Origin: Amphimedon queenslandica
Taxonomy: Eukaryota > Porifera > Demospongiae > Haplosclerida > Niphatidae
Reading direction: 5' to 3'
Length of the DNA: 64,000 bases
Assembly (NCBI RefSeq): GCF_000090795.2
Contig: NW_003546380.1
Span: forward strand, 140,487 to 204,486
In this document: piece by piece, positions 36,314 to 51,694 of the stretch
Position numbering within the stretch: the first letter of the stretch is position 1
Layout: each line of letters begins with the position of its first letter
Translations under genes and position numbers: made by a program
Notes under the pieces: model-generated
Database searches by the model: none
What the model was told of the DNA's origin: nothing
What the model saw: only the letters and a program-made list of their open reading frames with translations

Positions 36314-37960
36314 CCCTCCCTCTCTCTCTCCCACTCCCTACTACTCTCACCCTTTCCCCTCTTTTACTCTCTCTTCTTTAGGCAAGGTCACAATACTTTA
36401 ATCAAGAAAACATATTCATGCACAGTATATACATGTAAGTGACACAAACAAATATTTCACACATACAATAAGTCCATCTTGCTGACGTCACTAAGGGTAA
36501 CTGCCTGTTGTTTATTTACAGATCAACCGTAAATAATGAATGCCTGATGCTGGGAGAGGCATTTTCACAAATTAGCTTTACAGTCAACATTTTAATTAAT
36601 GATAATTTGAATTCAAAATATAATTCATTACACATCAATTAGACCCAATAACTGGAATCACTACCAACGTTGTCATGGTATCGTCACGTTTATTCTTCCT
36701 ACGCCTAATTCCTTTTTAAACTCGTCTTTTAAGGACCTCCCCCTCAATCCCTGACCTTTCTCTCTCTCTCTCTCACAAACACACACACACACAGTAATAT
36801 ACACAACAATAAACAAATTTATAAATATTCATTTTTAACACGAGTAAACAGCTCAATTATCGAGCGTATTGCTAAGCCTGCGTAAGCCTGGTGACCCAAT
36901 TTGGCTTCCCGCCCTTCCATTTATAACGAGCGGAATCAACTTTAAGACTAACAATAGTCACGGCAGAATCAAATTTGGCACGTCTACCCTTGCTCTTTGG
37001 AGCCATTGGAATTAAATTGAATATTGGAAGGCTTGAGTGACATTACGTAATGAATACAAGTACATGTACATGTACATGTATATACACAGTGCTACTTTTG
37101 ATACAACTAAAGGCAACTATAGGCCAATGTAATGTCAATTTTTAATCAAAAGCGTGGGCGATTTGACCTTTTGACGCATGCTTTCCGCTAGAATAGAACC
37201 AGATTCTATTCCAGTGTCAACGTAATGTCAGGACTAGCATAATATCATAACTAAACCAGCCTTAAGTACATGTGGGACACAACTACTGTGCAAATAAGCT
37301 GGTTTCAGGACTATAGAAGCATAACGCTTGTTGAAGTAAAGGACAACAAAATGGAGAAGACATACAAATGTACCACTTGTGTATTAAAAAGTAAAAACAC
37401 ATTATCCAAGTGAGCTCAACAGGAATAATCAAATGAATAATGACACAGGTTTGGTTTTTTAAATTATACATGTACACTTGTACAGCCACATTTACAAATA
37501 CATGTAGAAGAGAAACTTATATGGTAAATTTTAAAAATTTAACCATTTCGTTTTGCTCATGCCGTAAAACATTAAAACTGCCAATATGAAAGCAATCAAT
37601 TAAAAAATGCTAAATATAAGCCCAAATGATTTGAAATAGCTAAAAATTTATACAAAGAATAAAGCATCATAATATGCCATAGAATTTTTTAAAAATTGGA
37701 GCCATCTTTAAGGGATAGTATACTAGTACATGTACATGGTGTCAGGCCTAGGAAGTATTGGTTCATACCTTTATGCTGACTTGACATTGAGTCAGACTGT
37801 CTCCAGAGCTCAACTGACTGATGGACATGATTGGTTAGAGTTAAGTACTCCATCACTTTAGAACAAGAGCTTTTATTAATAGTCAAAGACTAGAAGAGCA
37901 AGAAAGAGAGAAAGAGATGAGAGAGTTGATCATAAAAAANNNNNNNNNNAGAGTGAGAGA

Positions 37961-38010
<50 letters not shown>

Positions 38011-38221
38011 TGTGTACCTGTTCACTAGCGGATGGTACACTGCATGAACTTGCTGTACTCCCTACACTAGTAGGAGATGGCAATGGAGAGAAGTTACCAG
38101 AAGGTACCGGAGACTTTTGATGATGCTAAAAAATAAAAGAAAATACATTAAATATCTCATTGAATGTGGGTTCACACAATCTCTCTCTCTCACTCCTCCC
38201 TCTCTCTCTCTCTCTCTGTCA

Positions 38222-38253
<32 letters not shown>

Positions 38254-41107
38254 TTCTCTCTCCCTCCCTCCCTCTCTTCCTCCCCCCCTCTCTCTCTCTC
38301 CCTCCCCCTCTCTCTCCTTCTTTGTACTGATAATGTCATGCACAGAGTACACTACACTCAGTGCTCTAGCACAAAAATATCATCAAAATAAAATTTAAAG
38401 CACTAAACATCATTACAGTGCCACATCATTCAAACACACGTGCACACCAAGGTGATTTCAATAAAATGAGAAACAAGTTCATGAACCATTCCCCTATCCT
38501 CTCTCTTTTAGTCTCAACACTGAGTCATGCAATAGGTAACCACATCCAACCAGCCACCAATCAGCCACCAGAAACCAAAACATACCCAGAGGCACTATCG
38601 GACATATTCTAACAATTAGTTTAAAGCATTAATTATTATTTCATTTGATGTGCATTGATTGAACTGTAAATGAGATTTTGTAATCTCTGCTGAGTGTAAC
38701 TGGTAGCAAACAAACCCAACGAGCAATTATCCTGCATTACATGTACATTGACATGCAGCTGTGTACCAACAGATCCAAAACTGAATGATAATATATTCCC
38801 TTACGTTAAACAAAGGATGTACCCACCCTATGGAAAGGTCACCATTTTTAAAACAAACAAATTAGATGCTTGTTCACCATATACAAGGGACTAACCACTC
38901 TTAGTCTCTTTTCCCATCCCCTCCCATTCTCTCCTTCCCCCCCTCTCTCTCTCCTTCCTCCTCTCTCCCCCTCTTTCCCTCTCCCTCCCCCCTCTCTCTC
39001 TCCTCTCTTTTTCTTGTCCACTAACCTTAGAAGAAGTATTAAAGACATCTTGTAATTCCTAGATGACAAGGAAAGTAATTTTAAAAAGGAGAGAGAGAGA
39101 GAGACAAAAGGAAGGAGATCCAAATATGCATGATAATAATGGAATATGAAGAGAGAGAGAGGAACTTGCATTACCTTATAGAGCTGGTGGACATTGTACT
39201 GCCTAAGAGTATACATCCTCCACAGTAACACAGAATGACACCTTAAACTGCAAGTATAAATAAGTGTACATTAAATTATCAAAATATACATGTACATGTA
39301 CATAGTAACATTTAAATCAAGATACATGCTGCACATGTACATGTACATATGTACATGTATGTACTTTTTAACATAGACATTATTATGTACTATCAATAGT
39401 ATTATTATTCTATGTTAAATGTGCATGTACATGTACATGTACATGTATGTTAATTGCATGTTCTCTTCCTCTATTACTCTCCCTCTCTCTCTCTCACCAT
39501 AGTATCAGTAGTGGTTTGCATTCGCTCCCCATTTTAGAGCAGTACTTGACCATGTTAACAATGTCCGAGTATATCTTGTAAGCTCCACCTCTACTGCTGC
39601 TGCCACTTACACTTAAATCAGTCTGAGACAAAACAAGAAAAATCAAATTTACAATTTCCGTTTTTTCTCTCTCCCCCTCTTCCCACCCTCTCCCTCTCTC
39701 TCTCTCCCTCCCTCTCTCCCTCTCCCCTCCCTCTTCTACCTCCTGTGAGTAGCCATGCCTCATAAAATAAGTCACGGCTTCCATGTACTTTAAAGCTTTA
39801 CGAACAGCATCATTAGGCTATTAATGTGTGGAAAGAAAGAGAGAAGAAAATTAGTTAATATACATAATATACACATACACACAACACATACACGTACATA
39901 TGTACGTGATCATAAGCAGAAAAGTATGTACATGTACATTACATGTAGTAAATGCCATGAAAGTTAGAAATTTTTCTAACTCTAGCATAATGATGGCCTA
40001 GCTGTATTCATTTTCATTTTAAGGTACATGTAAGTCCTTTAGTTAGAATGGAGTCAATAGCTGCAGTACATGTACAGTGCATCAAAAGTCGAGGACTTTA
40101 TTGTTTACTCTTGCAAGTAAAGGCACGTGTCCGATTGATCATATCATATATCACCTCCAGCCAATAATTAATTACTAAAAACATGATAACGACAGCTGCA
40201 AAAATAACACGGCAGCTGCAAAAATAACACGGAGCCCGCTAGCTGTACTTCAAAGGGATAATAGGGATTCAAAACAAGCTTTTTAATTGTACAGGGTTAT
40301 ATAACGATTATCATAGCAGAGTTTAATGTGGGTCTAAATGCCCACAGAATCAGAAAAGTGCTCCACTAAAATTGAAATGACTGCAATGTTGCAATGTTAC
40401 ATCAGAGGGACACCAGCAGAGCATGAAAGAGATACATTCTACACCCATCCAGACAAGGAGGCATTCGAGTTATGCACTTTTAAGTAATGGGCTACAATTG
40501 AAAACACGTGACATCATCGGTCATGCATAGTAACGATAAGCAACAAAATGAGGAATCAACACAAGACTATACTACATGTATGTCCCAACTGAGAATGGAC
40601 CGGAAGTGGAAGCAGCTGCATTGGAATTTGAAAAATGTATCTACGTCACTAATGAAGCATTATAATGATATTCATAGAGACATGGCCGATATTTTGGCTA
40701 TCTTGTTTCACTCTTAAAACAGTCTTGTTATTCCTGATAAGCAGTACAATAGCTCCTGGAGTCAACTAGTCTTCATAAAGGCCATCATTATTAGAAGATC
40801 TCGCTCTATTAGCATTTTAAAAGAAGAATTATCAGTTTGGGCGCTCGACCACATGTGCTTATGTAAACTATGACATCATAAAACGTCATTGCGGTTAGCT
40901 TTGATATGCCATTGGGTTTATAGGGGGAACCTGGTTCTCAGGGTTCCCAAGGGATGAGAGACCCAAGACCTGAGATCCTGAAGCGGCATTGGGCGACTAA
41001 GATCCTGTGAAAGTCTCATTCTTATCCCACATTCCTATAAAAAGTTATTCCAGTTTTTCTTGGTCCAAACTCAGTTGGGACATAGTATATATGTACTACA
41101 AGCTATT

Positions 41108-41143
<36 letters not shown>

Positions 41144-44100
41144 TATTCATTTATATTATATTATTTATTTATTATTATACTATTTAATTGTACATGTACT
41201 ACTTTTTCATTTTTTTTACGTTTTTTAAATTCTACATTGTACATGTAAAATCTCTCTATCTCTTTTTTTTACTAATCTCTTAGTAATGTAATGCACAATA
41301 TGATTTTTTGTTACTCACCGGAAGTGAATCAGCTTCTCTCTTGAGTGATCTAGCCCTCTCATAATAAAGCTGAGGATTGACATGTCTGCTTCTAATAGAC
41401 AAGATATATATACATGTATACATGTATATAAATACCTTAAGGTTACTTTTAAATGCGGGTACTATTAATTGCGAATTTTGCGTTTGGGTTAAAAATCGCA
41501 ATTATTAATAATGACGTCATGATGCCATATAACTATTAGTAATAATTACTTAATCGTAATTTTTAATACCAGCAAAATCTACCTTGTGCTAAAATTGCAA
41601 AATTTAGTACCAGCAATTAAAAGTCACTCTAAGGTAATGTGAAAATAGAAAATAAATTACATGTACATGTACATGTATATTGAAGTTATATGTACATGTA
41701 CATGTACATGTACATGTATGTAGTGTGTTACCTTTCATTGGTTGAGTTGCTTTCGTGGTACCAATGCTCATCGTTAGGTCGGTTTCCAGGGGGCGGGGTT
41801 TCGTTCCAATGCCTCTCCCCACCTCCTTCTCTATGAGATCGGCTGTAATCGTTAGACCAGCCCCTAGGGACGAGGAAGAGAAGAGAAAGAATGAAATTGA
41901 GTGTCGTTAAAGAAATGGTTTACCTGTGGTCACTGTGATGATAAGTATCTCGATAAGAGTGACTGGAATCCTACACACAAAAAAATTTTTTTAATAATAA
42001 TAAAAAATAAATAATAACCAAAATATAAATGATAATAAAAGAAATAATAACTAAAAAATAAATAGTAATGAAAAAATTAATAATAATAAAAAATAAAAAT
42101 AAATAATAATCAAATAATAATAACCAAAAATAAATAATAACCAAAAAATTAATAACAGTCAAGAAAATAAATAATAATCAATGATCAAAAATAAAAAATA
42201 ATCAAAAATAAATAATAATAAGAAACAACAAGTACATGTACTTACAGAAACTGATCCTGTCCTCTTACTGTCTGATATGTGATAAGGACCTACTGTTGCC
42301 TATAGCAGACAATAAAAATATTATTTAACTATAACATAAGTAGATTGAAATAAACAGGGACTTTGGCCCAATATTGAAGAAACTTTATAAATTCGTAAAT
42401 AAACCTAAATGTGATCAGAATCAGCTCAAACTTTCTACACAACATAAAACCATGTATATGTATTAGGAAAAATTATAAAAATGAAGAAATATTAACTTGT
42501 CAATTTTGGCAAAATTCGGCCCGTGACCGTGTACTATAGTACAGGGACTTTGGCTCAATTTTGGAGCAACTTTAAAAATTCATAAAAAATCTAATTTTGA
42601 TTGGAATCAGCTCAAACTTTCTACACAACATAAAACCATGTATATGTAATAGAAAAAAAATATAAAAATGAAGAAATATTAACTTGTCAATTTTGGCAAA
42701 ATGCAGCCCGAGATCGTGTACTATAGTACCGGGACTTTGGCCCAATTTTGGAGCAACTTTAAAAATTCGTAAAAAATCTAATTTTGATTGGAATCAGCTA
42801 AAACTTGCTACACAACATAAAAACATGTATATGTATCAGGAAAAATTATAAAAATGAAAAATTCTTTTCTTTTCAATTTTGCCAAAATTTGGTCCGTGAC
42901 CCTGTACTATAGTACAGGGAATTTGGCCCAATTTTGGAGCAAATTTAAAAATTCATAAAAAATTTAATTTTGATCGGAATCAGCTCAAACTTTCTATGCA
43001 ACATAAAACCATATATATGCATGAAAAAATTATAAAAATTGACACATCTCAAATTTTTAATTTTGGTAAAATTTGGGCTCGGACCATGTACTATAGTACA
43101 GGGACTTTAGCCCAATTTTGGAGCAACAGTAAAAAATCTTATTTTTCTTGGAATTAGCTTAAACTTTCAGCACAACATAAGTACATGTACATGTATATGC
43201 ATCAGGAAAAATTATAAAAATTGAGAATCCTCTCCTTTTTATTTTTGGGCAAAATTTGGCCTGAGACCATGTATGGTTTTGGCCTGGTTTTTGAGCAACT
43301 TTAAAAACTCATAAAAATGTAATGTAAAATATTCTTTTTAATGTGCTATATTCCATAATCCCTGATTGAAACTTCAACCTGCTCCTATATTATTTTAAAT
43401 TTTAAATGACAAATATATTACACATTAATATCACTAATTCATTCTTCACTATCACCATTACAAAAGGTTTCTTTCTTATCAATAATACTATCATTACTAT
43501 CCAGTTACCTGTGGCTTAGTCTTCTGGGGTACTTCAACTTTAGCGAGAGAAATCTGAACAACAAGTTCCGAGACATCTTTGCCCCTCCCCTCAGAGAGGT
43601 GTGGCTTACTATGCCTGTATGCCGTTGGATCATCACTCCCTACCCTGCTGTTAGAAAAGTCCTGGACTTCAGACAAATGAATCTTCTTGTCATCTCTCTC
43701 CTGATGACTCGCATTTTGACGCCTTTTCCGAGCGTTCTCAGAATGACGTCGCTTCTTTGGATGAGACGAACCCCTCTCACCATGCGACTGCTGATGGGCG
43801 TGGCCGGAATGAGATTGACTGAAATTACCGAGTGCGTATTGAGTTCCAGTAGGTGTAGGCGTGGCACTTTCGGGCTCGTATGTAAAGGGCCTCGATTCTT
43901 GTCGCCGAGTGTGGGTGTGGTCAAACGAAGAATGTTGGGCGGGGTCGAATGGTTGGGTGTTTCCCTCACCGGACAAAACCGAGTTATGGGCAGCCTCGGA
44001 CTGGAGAGGTTGAGACTCTGATTCCGATTCCGAATCAGAATCGGAATCAGAATCAGAGTATGAATCAGAATCACTTGATGCGTGATCGTTAGCATTTGAC

Positions 44101-47100
44101 GGAGCCGTGGAAGAAGGTGGTGGGGGGAATGGGTGCGGGAATTTCGCTGGCGATAGATTAGCGGATTCATCCGTTGCCGGTAGCAACAGGGAGCGGTGGA
44201 GAGTGGGTGGAGAGGACTTCAATGGAGTTATGGTGTTAAGGGAAGGATTCAACTCACGTCTTATCTACACACAAAGGAACAATCAATGAATAATTAATCA
44301 TAATATTAATATTGAATTAATTATAAAAGGATATTTTTAATCAAAAATTAATATTTATCAAAAATCAAGAAGTACCACAAAGTATTTTGGAAAGCATCAC
44401 CAGTTCAATTTTCAAAAATTGGCACATTTCAACTGTAGTACAAATCCACTAAGAACTTTTTACATTCCATATAAGTAAATTACTATTAATACATGTACAT
44501 AAATTCAAATTAAGGCAATAGTAAAATACATTATACATGTACATTTCGTACACACAATACATTAAAACTCAATATAGCGCATTTACTATAAGCTATCAAC
44601 CACACCCATTAATTTAAAGATTACCGAGATTAACTCTGTGTACAGTCAAACCTCTCTAAGACGGACACCTATGGGCCAGCCATCACTGTCCTTTATACAG
44701 AGGTGTCCTTAAATCGGAGGTTATCCCATGCTAATCACACCAAAAAATCCGCCATTTTCTTGATGCACGTTAATTAGAAAGTCCATTGCGTGGGCCGCGT
44801 TCGTCTGTTGGAGGTTAATTTGTACACGTGTAGATGTGTGGGGACAGTAAATCTCGTCTGTTATACAGAATAGAGAGGTTCCACTATACAAAGGTTCTTT
44901 TATATACTACCCAATGGCCTTATGGCCGGGACAAGAGCAAGTGTACGTTATAGAGAGGTGTCCGCTAATTGGGAGTTCGTTTTAGAGAAGTTTGACTGTA
45001 CTTGCAAAAAACGGATGTAAACATACGCGCTGCGGTATCACAGAATATAGGCAGGTTAGACACTCACCCTAAATAATTATCCACTCTTGCTACAAGTAAT
45101 ACAATAACATTGAAATACATGTACATGTATGCTATTAATTAGAATCCATGTATTCTTAAGAAATTCTACTCTCCACCATACATACAATGAATAAGTATCA
45201 CAATGAATAAAATCATCCAGCAATGAAACTAATTGATCAATAATGAATCCTATTAATCATAACACAGTGACATCATTTCATGAGTAATGACATACACAAT
45301 AGCTATTATACTGAAGGCCTAGCTACTAGGAAGGACTGATAAAGAGATAACAATAATTCCTAATAACCATCACATACATGTACATGTACATGTACATGCA
45401 ACATTAAGAACAAGTACATGTACATGTATCATAATGACTGTTAGATTTAGATCTACATGTAAAGATAGCTTATATGGGAGATTTCTGGTCTGTTATATTT
45501 TATCTACTCTACATGTACATGTACACATGTACATTGTATGTTTCATTAAATCTCCCATTTTTGTGACATATGGTCTCCCAAAATTTCAATGATCATAAAC
45601 ATGTGTACATGTGTCTACAAAAGTGTTGCAATATAGAGTAGAGTAGTGTTCAGGTAAAACTACACATCTATACATCCAAACAAGTACAATGTATATGTAC
45701 ATATATTGCATTTAAATTTGAAATTAGATCTGAGCTTAAATCCTGTTCTAAAGACACTACACAGCTGAGAGCAATGAACTGACAGCTATAGACAATATAC
45801 ATTAAGACTCATTCAAAATGGAGACACAATAAACCCCTTCCACTGACAACCAACCACACATGACAGTGAGAACTGAGAACCAACTACAGTAGCATTAACA
45901 TCAAAATACAGACACGCCCTAACACACAAAACTAATTACATGTACATGCACACACGCAGCAAAGGATAAAAATACATTTTAAAGTGACACTTACATGTAT
46001 GTACATGTATATAAATTAACAATACATCATTCATATGTACAGTAGAGTAGAGTAGAGTACCTGGTCCAGCATTGAAGAAGTGTTCTCACTAAATGCTCCA
46101 GGGGCAGCTGTCTCTCTCTCTCCCTCACTCTCTTCCTCGTCCTCATCTTCTGATGAGCTGCTGGTGTTGTCTTCACTGCTACTGATGTCACCTAATATAT
46201 CAGGGACTATAGAACCAGGGCCAGACTGATGGGAACTGGTTCTACATAGGAAATGAAAATAATAACAACAATAATAATAATAATAGTAATACTAATAAAC
46301 TAATAATAATAATAACAAGGAAAAAAAATTTATATAAATGCATACATTGTACATGGATGTATTTTAGGAGCTCTATTATGTGTCTCAGAGGTGCACGCTC
46401 CTCTTACCATCATCCCTGTCGCTCCTTCCGTTCTCATGAGCAAGCTCTCTCAGATGGGAGGGTTTATTAAACTACATACATTGTACATTCTACATGTATA
46501 TACTATATCTTCTGTATAATATTTAAACTTTTATCTCAGACACACATAAGTACATGTATATTCTGTATTTTATTATATTAAAAAAAAAAAAAAAAAAAAA
46601 ACATGGATGTATACTCATGAAATTAAAAAATAGTAACAATAAAAATGTACATGTAAATGTACAAGAAGTAAAAGCATAATATGTAAATTTATAATCGTGT
46701 ACATTACATGTACATGTATGTACATGTACACGTGCATACACTACCTTGTTATTGGATTGCCATGAAGTGTGTTGGGTGCATTCTATAAAAAGAAAAGAGA
46801 AAGAGAGAGCAAAAATAAAAGATTAAAAGAAGCAGCGTAATGTGCTACATACATGTATACATATTCATCTATACTTGGAAATATAAATGTACATGTAATG
46901 ACTAAGGACATTCAATAAGGAAGAGCACTGCGTGGTATAACGTGAATTAAAGAGACACTCACTTGTGAGTCCATTATGACGGTAGTGGTAGCAAGGGTTG
47001 ATGTGCTGCTCGTAGCATTAGGAAGAGAGGCAGTGGAGGATTGAGAGGAAGGGAAGTGAAATGGATTATCTAATTTCTTGCAAGGAGTGTGTATAGGGGT

Positions 47101-47135
47101 AATGAATGGAGGAAGGTGAATCAAATCCTAAGAAG

Positions 47136-47168
<33 letters not shown>

Positions 47169-48384
47169 AGAGAAGGTAATATAATAATTATAAAGAAGGG
47201 AAGGAAGTAATTAAATGCTGTAATAAGATGCTTGTAGGAGGAAAGAGTTAGCAATATACATGTACATGTACTACATGTTCCATAAATTAATTTATTGTAG
47301 AGGAAAAGATACCAAAAAAGAGAATGTGATACATGTAGCAACATGTGTATATCACACATACATGTACATGTACAAGGGAATTAAAATGAGCTCTTTAATA
47401 TATGTACATGTACATGTACATACATGTACATGTATGTACATGTAGTTACATGTACATGCATCAAAAGAGAGCATAATATGTGTAGCTACATGCACACATG
47501 TAGATGTACATGTAGAAGAGGATTAAATGGAGCCAGCTCTTACTTTAATAGATTGTAAATCTGATGCGTCGAGGGAAGAAGTGTCTATAAAGAGTTTGTT
47601 GGGTTTGCGTAGCTGAGGAGGAGGAGGAGGTGCTTCCAACGACCCTGAGCTCACGTGACCACCGGACGAGACAACGGAGGATGACGTGACGTGACTCGGA
47701 AACGTGGCGTGATCAGAAGAGGCGTGGTCGAAAGACTCGTACTTCTCCTTTTTCAATTTCCTTAATTTCTTTTCTTCTCCTTTAATGGCAGACTTTGGCA
47801 GACTCCCGAACTGAGCATGCTCAGTAGCAGCAGGCTCGGGCTCTTTCTTGTAACTTTGATTTTTCTTTCGTTTCTTTGAATGTCGAGATCCAGACCCGTC
47901 GGCCTGAGACAGAGGGTGAGGTAATGGCTCTTCGTTTGAAAAGTGTGAATTGATCGTTAGAGAAGTGGGCGGGGCTTTGGTTTGACGATTGACATGGGAT
48001 CTGAATGCGTTTTCGAAAGGATTGGAGGAGGAGGAGAGAGAAGAAGGGAGAGGTGTGATGGGGAGGGTCCGGTCGACACCCATCAGTCGATTATGATCCT
48101 GTGTTAAGGTCTCAACGGTTGAATGATAGTCCCCTAGTATATTCTATAGAGAAAAAGAAATAGTATTTCCTAGTCATTATAATTACCACACATGTACATT
48201 TACATGTGTGTACATGGTCAGGTAGAATGATGTCAGCTATCCACAAAAACATTTTTAAAAACAGTTTGTACAGCAGCTGAATTCCAAACATGACATTGTC
48301 GTGTGTGTCCATGCAGTACATGTATATATACATGTACATAAGTATAATGACTTACTGTAGCTAAGTGCTTTAGTTCATCATTAC

Positions 48385-48443
<59 letters not shown>

Positions 48444-51400
48444 AATACAGAGGTAGTAAAAGTGTGGGAACTGAGTAATAGCAAAGAACATTATAGAGAG
48501 GATGTGTGGGAAAACTAAGACATACAAAGGCTAATAGATTAAAGTACATGTACAGTACATATCAATTATCAAAGAGTGCATGTGTATATTATAATAGTCC
48601 ATTACTGGTATCAGATTTCCAAATCTTGGTGCCTGCTGCTTCTTCCCTCCAGAATGTGACTATCAGAAAATAAAAAGAAAAAAACTCAGTCAGGATTCTC
48701 AATTTTTATAATTTTTTTTCTGATACATATACATGTCCTTATGTTGTGTATCAACTTTGAGCTAATTCCGATTAAATTTTATAAATTTTTTTAATTGCTC
48801 AAAAATCGGGCAACGACCAAAAGCTATAAACGTAGCCTTTGGTCACGTATATTATTATAACTTGCTAGTAATTCTCAGTATATCTCAGTATATCCACATA
48901 CAGGTGTCAACAGGTGGCTAATTAAGTACATGTACAAGGTACGGACACAGTTCAAGAGGAAACATAGTTCTAAGAAAACAAGAACAAGACAAAATAACTA
49001 CCACACCAACTCAATTAACTCAATGCAGGTAATGCAATTGTAGACAGTATACATGAGGAAGATATAGACTTCACAACAACTTGTAGGAAAAACATTGCCA
49101 GACGAATATGGATAAGAATGTTAATTACAGTGTACAGGAGAGAGAGGGGGGGGGAGAGGGAGAGAGAGAGGGAGAGAAAAGTAGAGAGAAGGGGCAAGAT
49201 AAATGTACGTGTACAATAGGAAGTGGGGGGGAAAGAGAGGCAGAAAGAGATTAAGTGGAAAGAATTATAAAACACAATATCACATATCCAACTAGGAATG
49301 ATCAATATTTACATACATAAATGTGCAGTGTTATACACTGACTAAATCACAAACACTTAAATGCAATGTACATGTGCTGAGAAAAAAATGTCACTGAGAG
49401 AGAGAGAGAGGGAGAGAGAGACAGACAGACAGACAGATAGACAGACAGAGACAGAGACAGAGACAAAGAGAGAAAGACAGATAAAGAGAGAGACAGAGAG
49501 AGAGACAGAGAGAGACAAAGAGAGAGAGACAGAGAGGAGCAAGCTACAGCAGCACAGAAAGGCTTCCTAAAAGGATATAGCAACCACAAATAACATACAC
49601 TTACATACACGTACGTGTACATCAATGTGTGGCTTGAGGTTCAAGTTTTGTCTTTGTTATAATATTAAACGGCTTTTGAACTACAGAGGCAGCCCACACA
49701 AGACACATATAGCCAATGAACGAAGTCTTACACCAGTCTACAACATCACCACGTACATAATATACATGTACATGTATGTGTATGACATACATGTATACAT
49801 GTACATGTACATTACAACGTACATGTATAGTGACTATGTAGACCAATAAAATGATAGATGCTAAAATAAAATTGAATTATTAAAAATGAATATCCTTCTT
49901 TCTTCATGTCTCTCTCTCTCTTGTGGTGAGTTCAAAAAATATCAAAAATTCCATGACACAATCAAGTAGTTCTCCTTGTAACTATAGTGTAATATACCCA
50001 GTCAGTTCCAGTTCCCATGCAGTCAATGTATTTTTAAGAGCACAGACCAGCTGTTGTTATCATAAAAAATTTTTTTTCATAAATCATCAAGAGATTAAAT
50101 GACATCCATTACTGATGTACATGTACATGTACACAAAATTAAAAAAAAAAACCGGTATTATTGACTCTAAATAATGCCCATAAGCAGCTGCTGCATGGGA
50201 ACAGCAATTATACTGTTTGTCACACACACTCATTAGGGCGTGAATAAAGTACAATTACATGTACATATACATGTACATGTAATTATGTACATGTACATGT
50301 ACACAGTATGTATCCAAGCACAGTAATTGGGTAATTACATGTATTGATTAGTAAATCTGCCACTACAGTACATGTACATGTACATGTAGAGTGGAATTAG
50401 TGTACATCCAATAGTTAACAGGGTTAGCTAATGGTACACAAACTAAAAGAGTTTATTATCATAATAATGTGAAATATAATATACAATAGATGTACATGTA
50501 GGTTCATGCTCATAAAGTAATGCGGTAAAACAAACAAGCTTTGTGAGTGCATTAANNNNNNNNNNGAGAGGGAGTGAAAGGGGGGAGAGAGGGAGAGAAA
50601 GGGGGGAGAGAGGGAGGAAGAAAGGGAGAGAGGAGAGAGAGGGAGAGGGAGGGAGGGAGAGGAATAGATAGAAGAAACAAAATACATAATAATAATTACA
50701 CTACTAGTATCAAAGTTCTCATATAGCATATTCATGATAAATGACACTCTACACATTCACGTACTACAACTTAATTCCCAGACTAATGAACGCTAAGAAT
50801 ACTATAATTACTACAAAGAGACTAGTAAACTAGAGACTACGTGCATACATCGCCAGTAGGAGAGTGGGCAGGACGATTGGGGAAAAAGCAAAAAGAGTGG
50901 GAGAGAATTAAGGAAATTAACGAAAGAGGGAGAGAACAGTACAGGAGGCAATTTACATGTACATGTACATGTAATGTTCAAAGAGAGAATGACATACATG
51001 TACTATATAAACTATGGTTTGAGGTACATGTATATATACATGTATGTATCAGTAACGTAAAGCCTGAGCTCCGAGTTGTCTGCCCTTGGCTTTGCCTCGG
51101 GCAGACATCTTGGGATAACTACTCACCTCAAAACTATGGTTTATGTAACATGTTATTTGAACATGGTGTACTGTAACTATACACATGTATATTCCATGCA
51201 CATACATGTACATGTATATACTTTTGAGGTCCAGAAAGAATGACAATAAAAGAAAGTGAAAAAGAAAGTGTAGGGATTAACCATGAAGTAGTGGGACAAA
51301 TTAAAAGAAGGGATAGCGAATAATATATATTATAATATATATACACGACCAGTCCATAACCAAGATAAGGGACAAGAGAGATAAGGCGTATACTTGTACA

Positions 51401-51649
51401 GTCATTATATAATCATGTTGACATGTTGTTCAGGTTTGTTCAAATGCATATAAGATGATTTGAGGGCTATACTTCGGAGCCATACTACAGGACCGTATGG
51501 GGATTCAATATAGGATACACATGTACCAGTACAAAGGCAACAGCTGCAAGAAATGGGTATTAATCATTACGATGCTAATTGAAGGCATTCTGTCTTTGTG
51601 TTCCTCTCTCTCTCTCCTTCCCTCTCTCTCTCTCTCTCTCTCTCTCCCT

Positions 51650-51694
<45 letters not shown>

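Noticed and set aside
36098-36381. Frames rich in Leu/Ser or Arg/Glu
   Set aside because: They translate the (CT)n/(GA)n tract at 36237-36330 and are not coding. The same applies to similar frames at 38117-38398, 38848-39055, 49347-49625, 51497-51879 and 53043-53420.
38418-38612. 64-residue plus-strand frame
   Set aside because: Low-complexity composition and no supporting signals. It lies in an AFF intron with no matching neighbour exon.
41971-42162. Ile/Phe-rich minus-strand frame
   Set aside because: Derived from an AATAAATAATAACC-like low-complexity tract next to an AFF exon.
43599-44021. 140-residue plus-strand frame
   Set aside because: Antisense shadow of the large AFF exon 44264-43509, whose minus-strand reading is phase-compatible with its neighbours.
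51049-51120. Minus-strand frame MSARGKAKGRQLGAQALRY, reminiscent of a histone tail
   Set aside because: Only 19 residues, not needed for phase between AFF exons, and with no acceptor or downstream exon. A local inverted repeat (TCTGCCC/GGGCAGA) explains part of it.
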